Shown here: positions 35,300 to 43,962 of the stretch, one piece after another
Layout of the letters: every line of letters begins with the position of its first letter
Numbering within the stretch: the stretch's first letter is position 1
Assembly: GCA_946623755.1 (NCBI GenBank)
Contig: CAMORK010000002.1
Location: forward strand, 1 to 64,000
Reading direction: 5' to 3'
From: an uncultured Butyrivibrio sp.
GTDB taxonomy: Bacteria; Bacillota; Clostridia; Lachnospirales; Lachnospiraceae
Length of the DNA: 64,000 nt
Translations under genes and position numbers: made by a program
Notes under the pieces: generated by a model
Databases searched by the model: none
The model's input: only the letters and a program-made list of their open reading frames with translations
Told to the model about the DNA's origin: nothing

Positions 35300-36679
35300 T
35301 CAGAATATCTTCATAGCATCAGAAATGGATGACACACCGATTATCTCCACATCTTTAAAAGTGCTCTTAAGCTTGGACTCAAGGGCTCTTGGAACAATAC
35401 AGGTCTTAAATCCGAGCTTTCTGGCTTCGGACACTCTGGCCTCAGCCATATTCACAGAGCGCACTTCTCCTGAAAGGCCAACCTCTCCAAATGCGATCAC
35501 ATCACCACTTATGGGCTTATTCTTGAAGCTCGAAATAAGCGCAAGGCATATTCCCAGATCAAGTGATGGCTCAGCAATCCTCATACCACCCGCAAGATTT
35601 ACATAGGCATCAGACTCTCCCATCTGCAATCCGACCCTCTTTTCAAGAACTGCCATAAGAAGGTTAACTCTGTTGTAGTCGGTTCCATTTGCCTGCCTCT
35701 TGGGGAAGCCGAAATTACTCCTGCAGACAAGAGCCTGAATTTCTATAAGGATAGGTCTTGTCCCCTCAACCGAGCAGGTTACGATTGAACCACTGGCATT
35801 TTCAGGTCTTCCGTCCAGCATGAACTCCGATGGATTGGTCACTTCAACAAGTCCCTTTTCCTGCATCTCAAAAACACCGATCTCGTTGGTGGATCCAAAA
35901 CGGTTCTTGACAGCACGTAAAATTCTGTAGGATGCATGCCTGTCACCCTCAAAATAAAGCACGGTATCAACCATATGCTCAAGAACTCTGGGGCCTGCCA
36001 CCTGTCCTTCCTTGGTCACATGACCAACGATAAATATCGAGATATTCATGCTCTTGGCAATCCTAAGAAGAACCGATGTTGACTCTCTTACCTGAGAGAC
36101 ACTGCCCGGTGCTGAAGATACAACCTCATTATACATAGTCTGAATTGAATCTATTATGACAACAGAAGGTTTGGCCCTGGTTATGGCCTCTTCTATATTA
36201 CCAAGATTGGTCTCACACATAAATTTCAGCTTGTCAGAAAAATCCCCTATTCTATTGGCTCTTAGCTTGATCTGTCTGAGGGACTCCTCACCTGAAATAT
36301 ATAATATATCCCGTCCGTCAGCTGAAATATTGCCTGCCACCTGCAAAAGAATTGTGGATTTACCTATACCGGGGTCTCCTCCCACAAGTATAAGAGACCC
36401 CCTGACCAGTCCTCCACCAAGGACTCTGTTCAGTTCCCCAATATGCGTGTCATATCTCTCCTCGTCATTCATCTCAATGTCTGACAGGGATTTGGGTGCC
36501 TCATATGCTCCGGACTGCGCCTGTGCAGCACTTACACCCTTAGTAGCTTTAGCCGCAGGTTTAACTGTTTCCTCAACAAATGTATTCCATTCCCTGCACC
36601 CCGGACACTGTCCCATCCATTTGGATGATTCATACCCGCAATTCTGGCAGAAAAATACAGATTTGATCTTTGTAGCCAT
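35300..36679 (-). CDS. radA: DNA repair protein RadA
   Basis: 459 residues. An N-terminal zinc finger (CQNCG...CPGC), a RecA-like ATPase with Walker A GGDPGIGKST, the RadA-specific KNRFGSTNEIGVFEM motif, and a C-terminal Lon-protease-like domain are all present. RadA drives branch migration in homologous recombination. GGAGG lies before ATG. It is downstream of clpC with one small gene between, as in many Firmicutes, but ctsR and mcsAB are missing from the neighbourhood. Confidence 0.96.
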   Translation of the reverse strand: MATKIKSVFFCQNCGYESSKWMGQCPGCREWNTFVEETVKPAAKATKGVSAAQAQSGAYEAPKSLSDIEMNDEERYDTHIGELNRVLGGGLVRGSLILVGGDPGIGKSTILLQVAGNISADGRDILYISGEESLRQIKLRANRIGDFSDKLKFMCETNLGNIEEAITRAKPSVVIIDSIQTMYNEVVSSAPGSVSQVRESTSVLLRIAKSMNISIFIVGHVTKEGQVAGPRVLEHMVDTVLYFEGDRHASYRILRAVKNRFGSTNEIGVFEMQEKGLVEVTNPSEFMLDGRPENASGSIVTCSVEGTRPILIEIQALVCRSNFGFPKRQANGTDYNRVNLLMAVLEKRVGLQMGESDAYVNLAGGMRIAEPSLDLGICLALISSFKNKPISGDVIAFGEVGLSGEVRSVNMAEARVSEARKLGFKTCIVPRALESKLKSTFKDVEIIGVSSISDAMKIF

Positions 36680-36704
36680 TTATCCTCCACATCCCCAATA
36701 AACT

Positions 36705-36734
36705 AAAAAGAGCTTTCCTGTAAGGGAAAGCTCT
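36705..36734 (-). terminator. Terminator upstream of radA
   Basis: On the minus strand, AGAGCTTTCCC-ttaca-GGAAAGCTCT is followed by TTTTAGTTT. It ends the clpC-side transcript before radA. Confidence 0.8.
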
Positions 36735-36748
36735 AAAATGTTATTTTG

Positions 36749-37159
36749 TTATTTACAGACCTTGACCTCTACAGGGCCCTCGCCTGAGAGTTCCACGCTG
36801 ATGTTCAGCTTGCCTCCAAGATTTGTTGCCATCTTGCCGATGCTGTTTCCACCAACGGATACACTGTATTCAGTGTTCTCCAGAAGTCCTAATGTGATCT
36901 GTGCATCATTATCACCTTCAACACTAAACTCCACTCCGTTGTCTGTCTCCTTAAATCCTGTGACAGCAGTTCCGGGAACTGATTCATAAACAAAGTTTTC
37001 ATTGCTCTCGAGCTTCGTTATATCCTTGTAGGTCTTTACCTTGAGAATATTACCGTTGTGCTCAAAATTCTCCAGCTTCTTCTTTTCCGGAAGCTTGTAA
37101 TTGCCAAAGCTTATAGTGCCATCACTTTCAGCTTTGATCAACTGTTCTACGACAGCCAT
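36749..37159 (-). CDS. Conserved small protein of unknown function (endosialidase-like label in relatives)
   Basis: 136 residues from the Met at 37159, with AGGAGGG six bases upstream. The start MAVVEQLIKAESDGTISFGNY and the later VYESVPGTAVTGF and NLGGKLNISVEL segments are typical of a conserved Clostridia family that databases sometimes label endosialidase. From memory, that label has no catalytic basis in this short protein. It is beta-rich with no signal peptide or membrane segment. It lies between clpC and radA. Function unknown. Confidence 0.75.
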   Translation of the reverse strand: MAVVEQLIKAESDGTISFGNYKLPEKKKLENFEHNGNILKVKTYKDITKLESNENFVYESVPGTAVTGFKETDNGVEFSVEGDNDAQITLGLLENTEYSVSVGGNSIGKMATNLGGKLNISVELSGEGPVEVKVCK

Positions 37160-37248
37160 AGTAGCCCTCCTAAGCATGTTGCACTTTTTATAAGTAACTC
37201 ATATATAAAGTATATCCTACTCCGACACATTATTAAATTAAAATTTTC

Positions 37249-39825
37249 TTATTTTTTAGCCGGTTTTTTTGTAGTCTTCTTAACAGGCTTTTTTGTGGTA
37301 ACTGTGGACTTTGTCTTAGTTGCAGACCTGGCTTTGGTGGTCTTTACGGACACCTTTTTTACAGATGAGCTCTTGCCGTCCTTGCCGACAAAGACAATCT
37401 TGTCATCCTTAAGAGTTACCGTCACATCCATTCCTGCCTTGATATTGCCCCTGAGGAGTTCCTCTGCCATCGCATCCTCAATGGTCGACTGGATGGCTCT
37501 CTTAAGAGGTCTTGCACCCATCTTGGCATCTGAATACTTAGCAACAAGATGCTTCTTAACAGCAGGAGATATTGTGAGGTTTATATCCAGCTGAGTCTTG
37601 CATCTCTTGGCCAGATTGGATGAAAGAAGAGTAACGATATCCATCATCTCTTTTTCGGTCAGAGTATGGAATACCATGATCTCATCAATACGGTTGATGA
37701 ACTCCGGTTTAAAGAGCTTTTTGACCTCATCCATTACTCCGGACTTCATGTCCTCGTAGTCTCTCTTGGCATCTGGACCTGAGCCAAAGCCAAGCTTCTT
37801 GGGATCTACAATCCTCTGAGCTCCGACATTGGATGTCATGATAAGGATGGTATTCTTAAAGCTTACCTTCCTGCCCTTAGAATCCGTGATATGTCCGTCA
37901 TCAAGCACCTGAAGCAGGATATTGAATACATCAGGATGTGCCTTCTCAATCTCATCAAAAAGAATAACTGAGTAAGGGTGACGACGTACCTTCTCAGACA
38001 GCTGACCGCCATCATCAAATCCCACATATCCGGGCGGTGATCCGATCATCTTGGATACCGAATGACCTTCCATGTACTCTGACATATCAACTCTTATAAG
38101 AGCGTTCTCATCACCGAACATGGCCTCTGCCAGGGCCTTGGACAATTCTGTCTTACCTACACCTGTAGGTCCCAGGAAAAGAAATGATCCAATAGGCCTG
38201 TTGGGATCCTGAAGCCCTACTCTTCCTCTTCTGATAGCCTTGGATACAGCCTTGACAGCATCCTCCTGTCCGATAACTCTCTTGTGAAGGACAGATTCAA
38301 GTTTAAGAAGCTTCTCTGTCTCTTTCTCGGCAATCTTCTTAACAGGGATTCTGGTCCATTCAGCCACAACCTCTGCAATATCATTTTCATTTACAATAAA
38401 TCCCGATGTCTGATTTTTCTTTTTCTCAGCATTTCTGACCTTCTGAAGCTTGCCAAGAAGCAGATTCTGCTGTTTGTTGTAGGCACCGGCCTTTTCAAAA
38501 TCACTTTCCTTAAGGGCAGTCTCTATGCTGATATCAAGGTCCTTGATCTGCTGCTCAAGGTCTTTTACCTTGGATGAAACACCCATAGTGCGTAGTCTGA
38601 CCGCCGAAGCCGCCTCATCAATAAGGTCAATGGCCTTATCAGGAAGGTTTCTATCGTTGATATATCTCTCAGAGAGCTCCACGGCAGCCTTAATAGCCTC
38701 AGGTGTTATTGTAACCCTGTGGTGCTCCTCATACTTACTGACAATACCCTGCAAAATCTCAGTGGCCTCTTCCTTGGTGGGTTCATCCACATTGACAGGC
38801 TGGAATCTCCTCTCAAGAGCTGCATCCTTCTCAACATACTTGCGGTACTCAGTGATCGTAGTCGCACCGATCATCTGTATCTCGCCTCTTGCAAGAGATG
38901 GCTTTAAAATATTGGAAGCATCGATCGCACCCTCTGCGCCACCGGCGCCGATAAGTGTATGCATCTCATCTACAAAGAGGATGATATTGCCATCATCGGC
39001 CACTTCCTTGATGACCTTCTTGATCCTCTCCTCAAATTCACCTCTGTACTTGGATCCGGCAATCATTCCCGAAAGATCGAGAGTAACAAGTCTCTTGTTC
39101 TGCACTGTAAGCGGAACGTCGCCGGAGGCAATCCTCTGGGCAAGACCTTCCACAACAGCAGTCTTACCTACACCCGGTTCACCGATAAGACATGGATTAT
39201 TCTTGGTTCTCCTGGAGAGGATCTGGATAACTCTCTTTATCTCCCTCTGCCTTCCGATTACAGGATCGAGCTTGCCTTCCATAGCAAGCGCTGTCATATC
39301 ACGGCTGTACTGAGCCAGGATTGAAGCTTTCTTGCCGGCCTTGGGTGACATTGTCTTTTTGCCAAGATCCTCTTTTACCAGATTGGGGTCCTCACCCATG
39401 GCTGCCAGAGTCTCCGCATATATTTTCTGAGCCGGCACATTGAGGGTGCTGATAAGCCTTACAGCTACATTCTCCCCTTCCTTGATAAGTGCAAGAAGAA
39501 TATGCTCTGTTCCTGTCTTGTTGGCATGGAAGCGTTCTGCAAGCTTGTGTGCTTCCTCAAGAACCTTCTCTGCCCTCGGAGAAAATCCGTCTCTGTCGAG
39601 GGTCCTGACATTGCTGTCCGGCACGATCAGATCCCTTATCATATCCATCATCCTGTTCTCATCGATCCCATTATCAATAAGAATCCTGGATGCCACACAA
39701 CCATCCTCAAGAATAAGTCCCATGAGGATGTGCTCGGTACCTACGTAATTGAGTTTGAGTGTTCTGGCTGTCTTCTTGGCGAGCTTAAGAACATCAGCTG
39801 CCATTGCTGTAAATTTAGATTCCAT
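37249..39825 (-). CDS. clpC: ATP-dependent Clp protease ATPase subunit ClpC
   Basis: 858 residues. Two Clp-N repeats (about 1-145), first AAA+ module with GEPGVGKTAVVEG, a middle domain, second AAA+ module with GPTGVGKTELSKAL and a D2-small domain. It unfolds substrates for ClpP and shapes heat-shock and regulatory proteolysis. After the normal end of the protein a tail of about 45 residues is added, very rich in Lys, Thr and Ala (TKTKSTVTTKKPVKKTTKK, quoted in part), which resembles a histone-H1-type basic tail and is not usual for ClpC. AAGGATT precedes ATG; the GntR gene lies 16 bases upstream. Confidence 0.95.
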   Translation of the reverse strand: MESKFTAMAADVLKLAKKTARTLKLNYVGTEHILMGLILEDGCVASRILIDNGIDENRMMDMIRDLIVPDSNVRTLDRDGFSPRAEKVLEEAHKLAERFHANKTGTEHILLALIKEGENVAVRLISTLNVPAQKIYAETLAAMGEDPNLVKEDLGKKTMSPKAGKKASILAQYSRDMTALAMEGKLDPVIGRQREIKRVIQILSRRTKNNPCLIGEPGVGKTAVVEGLAQRIASGDVPLTVQNKRLVTLDLSGMIAGSKYRGEFEERIKKVIKEVADDGNIILFVDEMHTLIGAGGAEGAIDASNILKPSLARGEIQMIGATTITEYRKYVEKDAALERRFQPVNVDEPTKEEATEILQGIVSKYEEHHRVTITPEAIKAAVELSERYINDRNLPDKAIDLIDEAASAVRLRTMGVSSKVKDLEQQIKDLDISIETALKESDFEKAGAYNKQQNLLLGKLQKVRNAEKKKNQTSGFIVNENDIAEVVAEWTRIPVKKIAEKETEKLLKLESVLHKRVIGQEDAVKAVSKAIRRGRVGLQDPNRPIGSFLFLGPTGVGKTELSKALAEAMFGDENALIRVDMSEYMEGHSVSKMIGSPPGYVGFDDGGQLSEKVRRHPYSVILFDEIEKAHPDVFNILLQVLDDGHITDSKGRKVSFKNTILIMTSNVGAQRIVDPKKLGFGSGPDAKRDYEDMKSGVMDEVKKLFKPEFINRIDEIMVFHTLTEKEMMDIVTLLSSNLAKRCKTQLDINLTISPAVKKHLVAKYSDAKMGARPLKRAIQSTIEDAMAEELLRGNIKAGMDVTVTLKDDKIVFVGKDGKSSSVKKVSVKTTKARSATKTKSTVTTKKPVKKTTKKPAKK

Positions 39826-39841
39826 ATATTAATCCTTTCTG

Positions 39842-40225
39842 TTAAAGGTTTGTGTTTGCTTCGTAATTGTCATAAAGTTCATCTACCAGTGAATGGATAT
39901 CATCTCTTCCGATACCCTTACATATTCCCCTGGCAAGCACCACTGCCAGTTCTTCTCTTGCTTCCTTAAGTGCCTTGAGCTTGTTGATATCGATGGCTAT
40001 GACAGCTCCCCTTCTCCTGTCGATCTTGACAAATCCGTCCTGCTGAAGAATTGAGTAGGCCTTGTTGACCGTATGCATATTGATGCCGATAGTCTCAGCC
40101 AGCTGTCTCACACTTGGAAGCTGCTCTCCCTCTCTGAACTGAGACGTTGCAATTCCCAGTATAATCTGATTACAGAGCTGGACGTAAATCGCTTCATCAC
40201 TGTTAAAATCAATTTCAATTATCAT
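39842..40225 (-). CDS. GntR-family regulator, YtrA-type
   Basis: 127 residues from the Met at 40225 (GGGAG six bases upstream). The N-terminal GntR winged helix (YVQLCNQIILGIATSQF, LPSVRQLAETIGINMHTVNKAY quoted in part) is followed by a short C-terminal region of about 55 residues, the size of the YtrA subgroup that usually represses ABC transporter operons. Here it sits 16 bases before clpC, in the place normally held by ctsR-mcsA-mcsB. A role in controlling clpC is inferred from position only. Confidence 0.88.
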   Translation of the reverse strand: MIIEIDFNSDEAIYVQLCNQIILGIATSQFREGEQLPSVRQLAETIGINMHTVNKAYSILQQDGFVKIDRRRGAVIAIDINKLKALKEAREELAVVLARGICKGIGRDDIHSLVDELYDNYEANTNL

Positions 40226-40471
40226 TTCGATCTCCCTGATAAAGAAGTTCTGCCTGGTGTGACACATTTAGTATAACACATATTACAGATTTTTCCTACT
40301 TCGGAAGAAAATCCCGTAAGTGTGCTGCATATGCCCGCATTCGCCACAGACTTCTGCCTGAGGCAGTTCCTTGTGCAAGCTTTTTTCATGTCCCAATCAT
40401 GGATATGCAGCTATTTGCCACAAATGGAATTCCATTTTCATTTCCGGCAAGTAAACAAACTGTGCATAGTG
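40226..40471. other. Intergenic region between GntR gene and SH3b gene
   Basis: About 250 bases with no supported gene. It should hold the minus-strand promoter of the GntR-clpC unit; a TATACT-like -10 is seen near 40271-40276, but no good -35 was found. The short track ORFs across it have no recognisable content. Confidence 0.4.
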
Positions 40472-40504
40472 ACAAAATCCCCTCCGCGCTATGCGGAGGG
40501 GATT
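40472..40504 (-). terminator. Terminator of the SH3b protein gene
   Basis: The perfect 12-bp stem AATCCCCTCCGC/GCGGAGGGGATT with a 5-base loop is followed by TTTG on the minus strand. It lies about 30 bases past the stop codon. Confidence 0.85.
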
Positions 40505-40532
40505 CCATCAGACAGATTATCTGTCACGCTTT

Positions 40533-42026
40533 TCATTTATCATCATCAAGATCAAGGAACTCAAACTCAAAATCATCTTCATCTCCGATGAAGTTCTTAG
40601 CCTTACGTCTTGGTGCCTCTTCTCTTCTTGACTGCTCTGCTTCAGCTCTTTCAGGTCTTCTTGTAGAGCGCTCCTGTGCATCATCTCTTACAGGCCTTCT
40701 TGCAGGTCTGTCTTCAGGATTTCTCCTTGACTGACGTTCCTGACGTTCTTCATCGTACTCTGCTGATCTTCTTGGTCTTGCAGGCCTCTCCTCAGGCTCT
40801 TCTTCTCTTCTTGCCCTTGAAGATCTTACATTCTCTTCTCTTGAAGCTCTTACATTCTCTTCTCTTGAAGGTCTTACTGTTCTCTCTTCAGCAGCCTGCC
40901 TTCTAACAGGTCTGCGCTCTTCCTCTTCATCATCATCGTCATCACGTGCTCTTCTTCTGGAAGTCTGTGAATAACGATCATACTCTTCATTTTCGTCCTC
41001 ATCATCTTCATAATAGAGTGAATCGCGAAGCTTAAGAGCAAGAAGGATAAGTCCTACTACAAGTGCAGCAATTACTACTGCAAGGATGATAAGAATTGTC
41101 TTGTAATTGTTATTTGATTTAACGAGCTTGCTAACCTCATCACTGCTCTTAGCTGCATCAATGAGTTCATTAACCTTTACTCTGTAACCCTCAATGTTGT
41201 CATAGAGGTACCATACTGCGCCGTTTTCACCGTCCTCAAGGTATACAAGTGAATAATGTCCGTCACCTGCATCACTGGCTGATTCCGTCTGCTGGCTCTC
41301 CTCCGGCTGCTCCTCTGCAGGAGCCTCTGCGTTCTCTCCCTCGCCCTCTACGGCTTCAGATGCCTCACCACCCTCAGGAGTCTCTGTAGTCTCTGCAGGA
41401 GCTGCCTCACTAACCTCTAAAAGGTCACTTCTGATAAATCCTGTCTTATTGCTGCTTCCAAATGTAACCTGATACCATGTCTTGTTGTCTGAATCTGTTG
41501 CCTCGCCTGTAATTGTAACGGTATCGCCTTTTGTTACCTTACCAACTGAATTGTAAGCTGTACCTGCACCTTCACGAACATTTACGCTGTCCTGAGTGAT
41601 AGTTGCGGGTCTTGCTTCTGTAGCTGTTGCTGTTGTTGCAGGGAGTGACGCTGCAGCAGCATTGCTCTCTGTAGTATTGGTGGTTGTAGTTGTTGTAGTC
41701 TCAGCTTTGGCCGATGAATCTCCGGACTTCTTGATAAGATCACTTCTTACATAGCCTTTTTCGGTCTTGTTGACACGAATTTTGTACCACACATATCCCG
41801 AAGCATCTGTTGCCTCATCGATGATCTCTACAGTATCTCCCTCTCTTAAACTGGAAATCTGAGATGCTGTTGTGCTGGCTTCTGATCTTACCTTAACATT
41901 AGATGTAGCAACAGTTCCGGTAGTCTCTGTATAGGCAAACGCCTGTACTCCCATTGACACGAATATAGTCGCTGATAATACGGCTGAAAGGCCGAGCGAC
42001 ATCAGTCTCTTTCCTATTCTTTTCAT
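40533..42026 (-). CDS. SH3b-repeat membrane protein with Arg/Glu-rich cytoplasmic tail
   Basis: 497 residues. The signal peptide ends near VQAFA. Two bacterial SH3 domains follow (about 35-100 and 138-205, each with VRSEAS/VREGAG, WY and GY/FIRSDL), then an acidic Glu/Ala linker, a membrane helix (about 310-333) and a 160-residue tail packed with Arg, Glu and Asp. The outer part would bind cell-wall peptides, the tail would face the cytoplasm. The tail contains SREENVR repeats. It is encoded just after purD but is unlikely to act in purine synthesis. Such a wall-sensing protein with a highly charged inner tail is not a known family to me. Confidence 0.82.
   Translation of the reverse strand: MKRIGKRLMSLGLSAVLSATIFVSMGVQAFAYTETTGTVATSNVKVRSEASTTASQISSLREGDTVEIIDEATDASGYVWYKIRVNKTEKGYVRSDLIKKSGDSSAKAETTTTTTTNTTESNAAAASLPATTATATEARPATITQDSVNVREGAGTAYNSVGKVTKGDTVTITGEATDSDNKTWYQVTFGSSNKTGFIRSDLLEVSEAAPAETTETPEGGEASEAVEGEGENAEAPAEEQPEESQQTESASDAGDGHYSLVYLEDGENGAVWYLYDNIEGYRVKVNELIDAAKSSDEVSKLVKSNNNYKTILIILAVVIAALVVGLILLALKLRDSLYYEDDEDENEEYDRYSQTSRRRARDDDDDEEEERRPVRRQAAEERTVRPSREENVRASREENVRSSRARREEEPEERPARPRRSAEYDEERQERQSRRNPEDRPARRPVRDDAQERSTRRPERAEAEQSRREEAPRRKAKNFIGDEDDFEFEFLDLDDDK
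40825..40894 (-). repeat. 24-bp direct repeats in the SH3b protein tail
   Basis: CTTACATTCTCTTCTCTTGAAG occurs twice (40825-40846 and 40849-40870) and a third degenerate copy follows; they encode SREENVRA/SREENVRS. Confidence 0.8.
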
Positions 42027-42029
42027 ATT

Positions 42030-43307
42030 TTACTCCTCCATTTCATCAATCGCCTTACCAATGTCATGACGCATGTATTTATTGTCAAAGTCTACCCACT
42101 CTGTAGCCTCATAAGCCTTTTTGCGAGCCTCTGAGAGAGTGTCACCTTTAGCTGTGATGCCGAGCACTCTGCCACCGTTTGTAACAATGCCTTCAGGTGT
42201 GAGCTTTGTTCCTGCATGGAAACAGTAATATCCGTCCTTGTTCTTGAAATTCTCAAGTCCTCTTATGAGCTTGCCCTTCTCATAGCTGAGAGGATATCCG
42301 TCACTGGCGAGTACAACGCATACTGCTGCCTTGTCTTCAAATTCAAGATCAAGGTCAGAGAGTGTACCGTCTATGCAGGCATTACAAACATCAATTATAT
42401 CAGTTTTAAGTCTCGGAAGCACTACCTGAGCCTCCGGGTCACCAAATCTTGCATTATATTCAAGAACCTTAGGGCCATCCTCGGTCAGCATAAGTCCGAA
42501 GAAAATAACTCCCTTGAACTCTCTTCCCTCTTTGGCCATAGCTTCTACAGTTCTGCCGTAGATATTGTCGCGACAGAACTTGTCAATCTCATCAGTATAG
42601 AACGGACTGGGTGAGAAGTTACCCATACCGCCCGTGTTGAGTCCTGTATCCCCATCCCCTGCTCTCTTGTGATCCTGAGCGCTGGACATGAGCTTGTATG
42701 TCTTACCGTCCACAAATGACAGAACAGAAACCTCCCTGCCTGTCATGAACTCTTCGATTACCATGTGATTGCCGGCATCTCCGAATTTCTTGTCTTGCAT
42801 TATCTGCTTAACACCGGCCTTCGCTTCATCAAGGTCCTGGCAGATAAGAACTCCCTTGCCAAGAGCAAGACCATCAGCCTTAAGAACAATCGGGAATTTG
42901 GCGTTCTCGAGATATTTAAGTGCTTCTTCTGCATTATCAAATGTCTCATAGGCAGCGGTAGGAATGTTGTACTTCTTCATAAGATCCTTGGAAAAAGCTT
43001 TACTTCCTTCAAGGATTGCTGCATTTTTACGAGGGCCGAATACCCTGAGCCCCTCTGCCTCAAATGCATCTACAATACCGCCAACAAGCGGATCGTCCAT
43101 TCCAATTATGGTAAGATCGATCTCTTTCTCTTTTGCAAAAGAAGTGAGCTTATCAAATTCCATTGGAGTAATGGGCACACATTCGGCAAGCTCCGCAATT
43201 CCGCCGTTGCCCGGCGCACAGTATATCTTGTCTACCTGAGGTGATCTAGAAACCGCCTCAGCTATTGCATGCTCACGTCCGCCTCCGCCAACAATCAAAA
43301 CTTTCAT
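42030..43307 (-). CDS. purD: Phosphoribosylamine-glycine ligase
   Basis: 425 residues, normal for PurD. N-terminal VLIVGGGGREHA, central ATP-grasp fold with KADGLALGKGV, and FNARFGDPEAQ near the active site. Makes GAR from phosphoribosylamine and glycine with ATP. Its ATG overlaps the purN stop by one base (TGATG). Confidence 0.97.
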   Translation of the reverse strand: MKVLIVGGGGREHAIAEAVSRSPQVDKIYCAPGNGGIAELAECVPITPMEFDKLTSFAKEKEIDLTIIGMDDPLVGGIVDAFEAEGLRVFGPRKNAAILEGSKAFSKDLMKKYNIPTAAYETFDNAEEALKYLENAKFPIVLKADGLALGKGVLICQDLDEAKAGVKQIMQDKKFGDAGNHMVIEEFMTGREVSVLSFVDGKTYKLMSSAQDHKRAGDGDTGLNTGGMGNFSPSPFYTDEIDKFCRDNIYGRTVEAMAKEGREFKGVIFFGLMLTEDGPKVLEYNARFGDPEAQVVLPRLKTDIIDVCNACIDGTLSDLDLEFEDKAAVCVVLASDGYPLSYEKGKLIRGLENFKNKDGYYCFHAGTKLTPEGIVTNGGRVLGITAKGDTLSEARKKAYEATEWVDFDNKYMRHDIGKAIDEMEE

Positions 43308-43951
43308 CAGAAAACTGTCTCCTCTTCATAACCTTCAATAAATACTCTGTTTTCCCTGATCTGAACTTTATTGTTGGCAATCAGATCAATTGCCATCGGA
43401 AGAATCTTCCATTCAGCCTGCTCCATGATCCTCTTCTGAAGAGTCTCGGGAGTATCATCCTGTCTGATCATTACAGGCTTTTGTAAAATGATAGGTCCTG
43501 TATCGGTGCCCTCATCCACAAAGTGAACGGTTGCCCCTGAAACTCTTACACCTCTCTCCAAAGCCTTCTCGTGAACTTTAAGGCCATAATAGCCCGTTCC
43601 GCAGAAGGAAGGGATAAGCGAAGGATGGATGTTTATTATCCTGCCTTCATAAGCTCTGACAACAATATCCGGAATAACAACAAGACACCCCGCCAGTACG
43701 ATCAGATCCGGATCAGCATCCTGAAGGATCTGCAAAAGAGCTTTATTGAAGTCCTCTCTGTTATCAAACTCCTTAGGGCTCTTGCAAACACTCTTTATAC
43801 CGGCTTTCCTGGCTCTTTCAAGAGCATAAGCATTGGGATTGTTGCTGTATACCAGACAAATCTCCGTATTGGTAATAGTTTTATTCTCTATAGCATCGAT
43901 AATAGCCTGAAGGTTAGTACCTCCCCCAGACACGAGAACCGCTATTCTCAT
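43307..43951 (-). CDS. purN: Phosphoribosylglycinamide formyltransferase
   Basis: 214 residues. VSGGGTNLQAI at the N-terminus and the catalytic trio in INIHPSLIPSF and GATVHFVDEGTDTG (Asn, His, Asp). Transfers a formyl group from 10-formyl-THF to GAR. It lies between purM and purD in one operon. Confidence 0.96.
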   Translation of the reverse strand: MRIAVLVSGGGTNLQAIIDAIENKTITNTEICLVYSNNPNAYALERARKAGIKSVCKSPKEFDNREDFNKALLQILQDADPDLIVLAGCLVVIPDIVVRAYEGRIINIHPSLIPSFCGTGYYGLKVHEKALERGVRVSGATVHFVDEGTDTGPIILQKPVMIRQDDTPETLQKRIMEQAEWKILPMAIDLIANNKVQIRENRVFIEGYEEETVF

Positions 43952-43962
43952 ACTCGTACCTC

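Noticed and set aside
38525-39313. 262-residue plus-strand ORF opposite clpC
   Set aside because: A shadow of the conserved ClpC coding sequence with Ser/Leu-rich antisense composition and no ribosome binding site worth noting.
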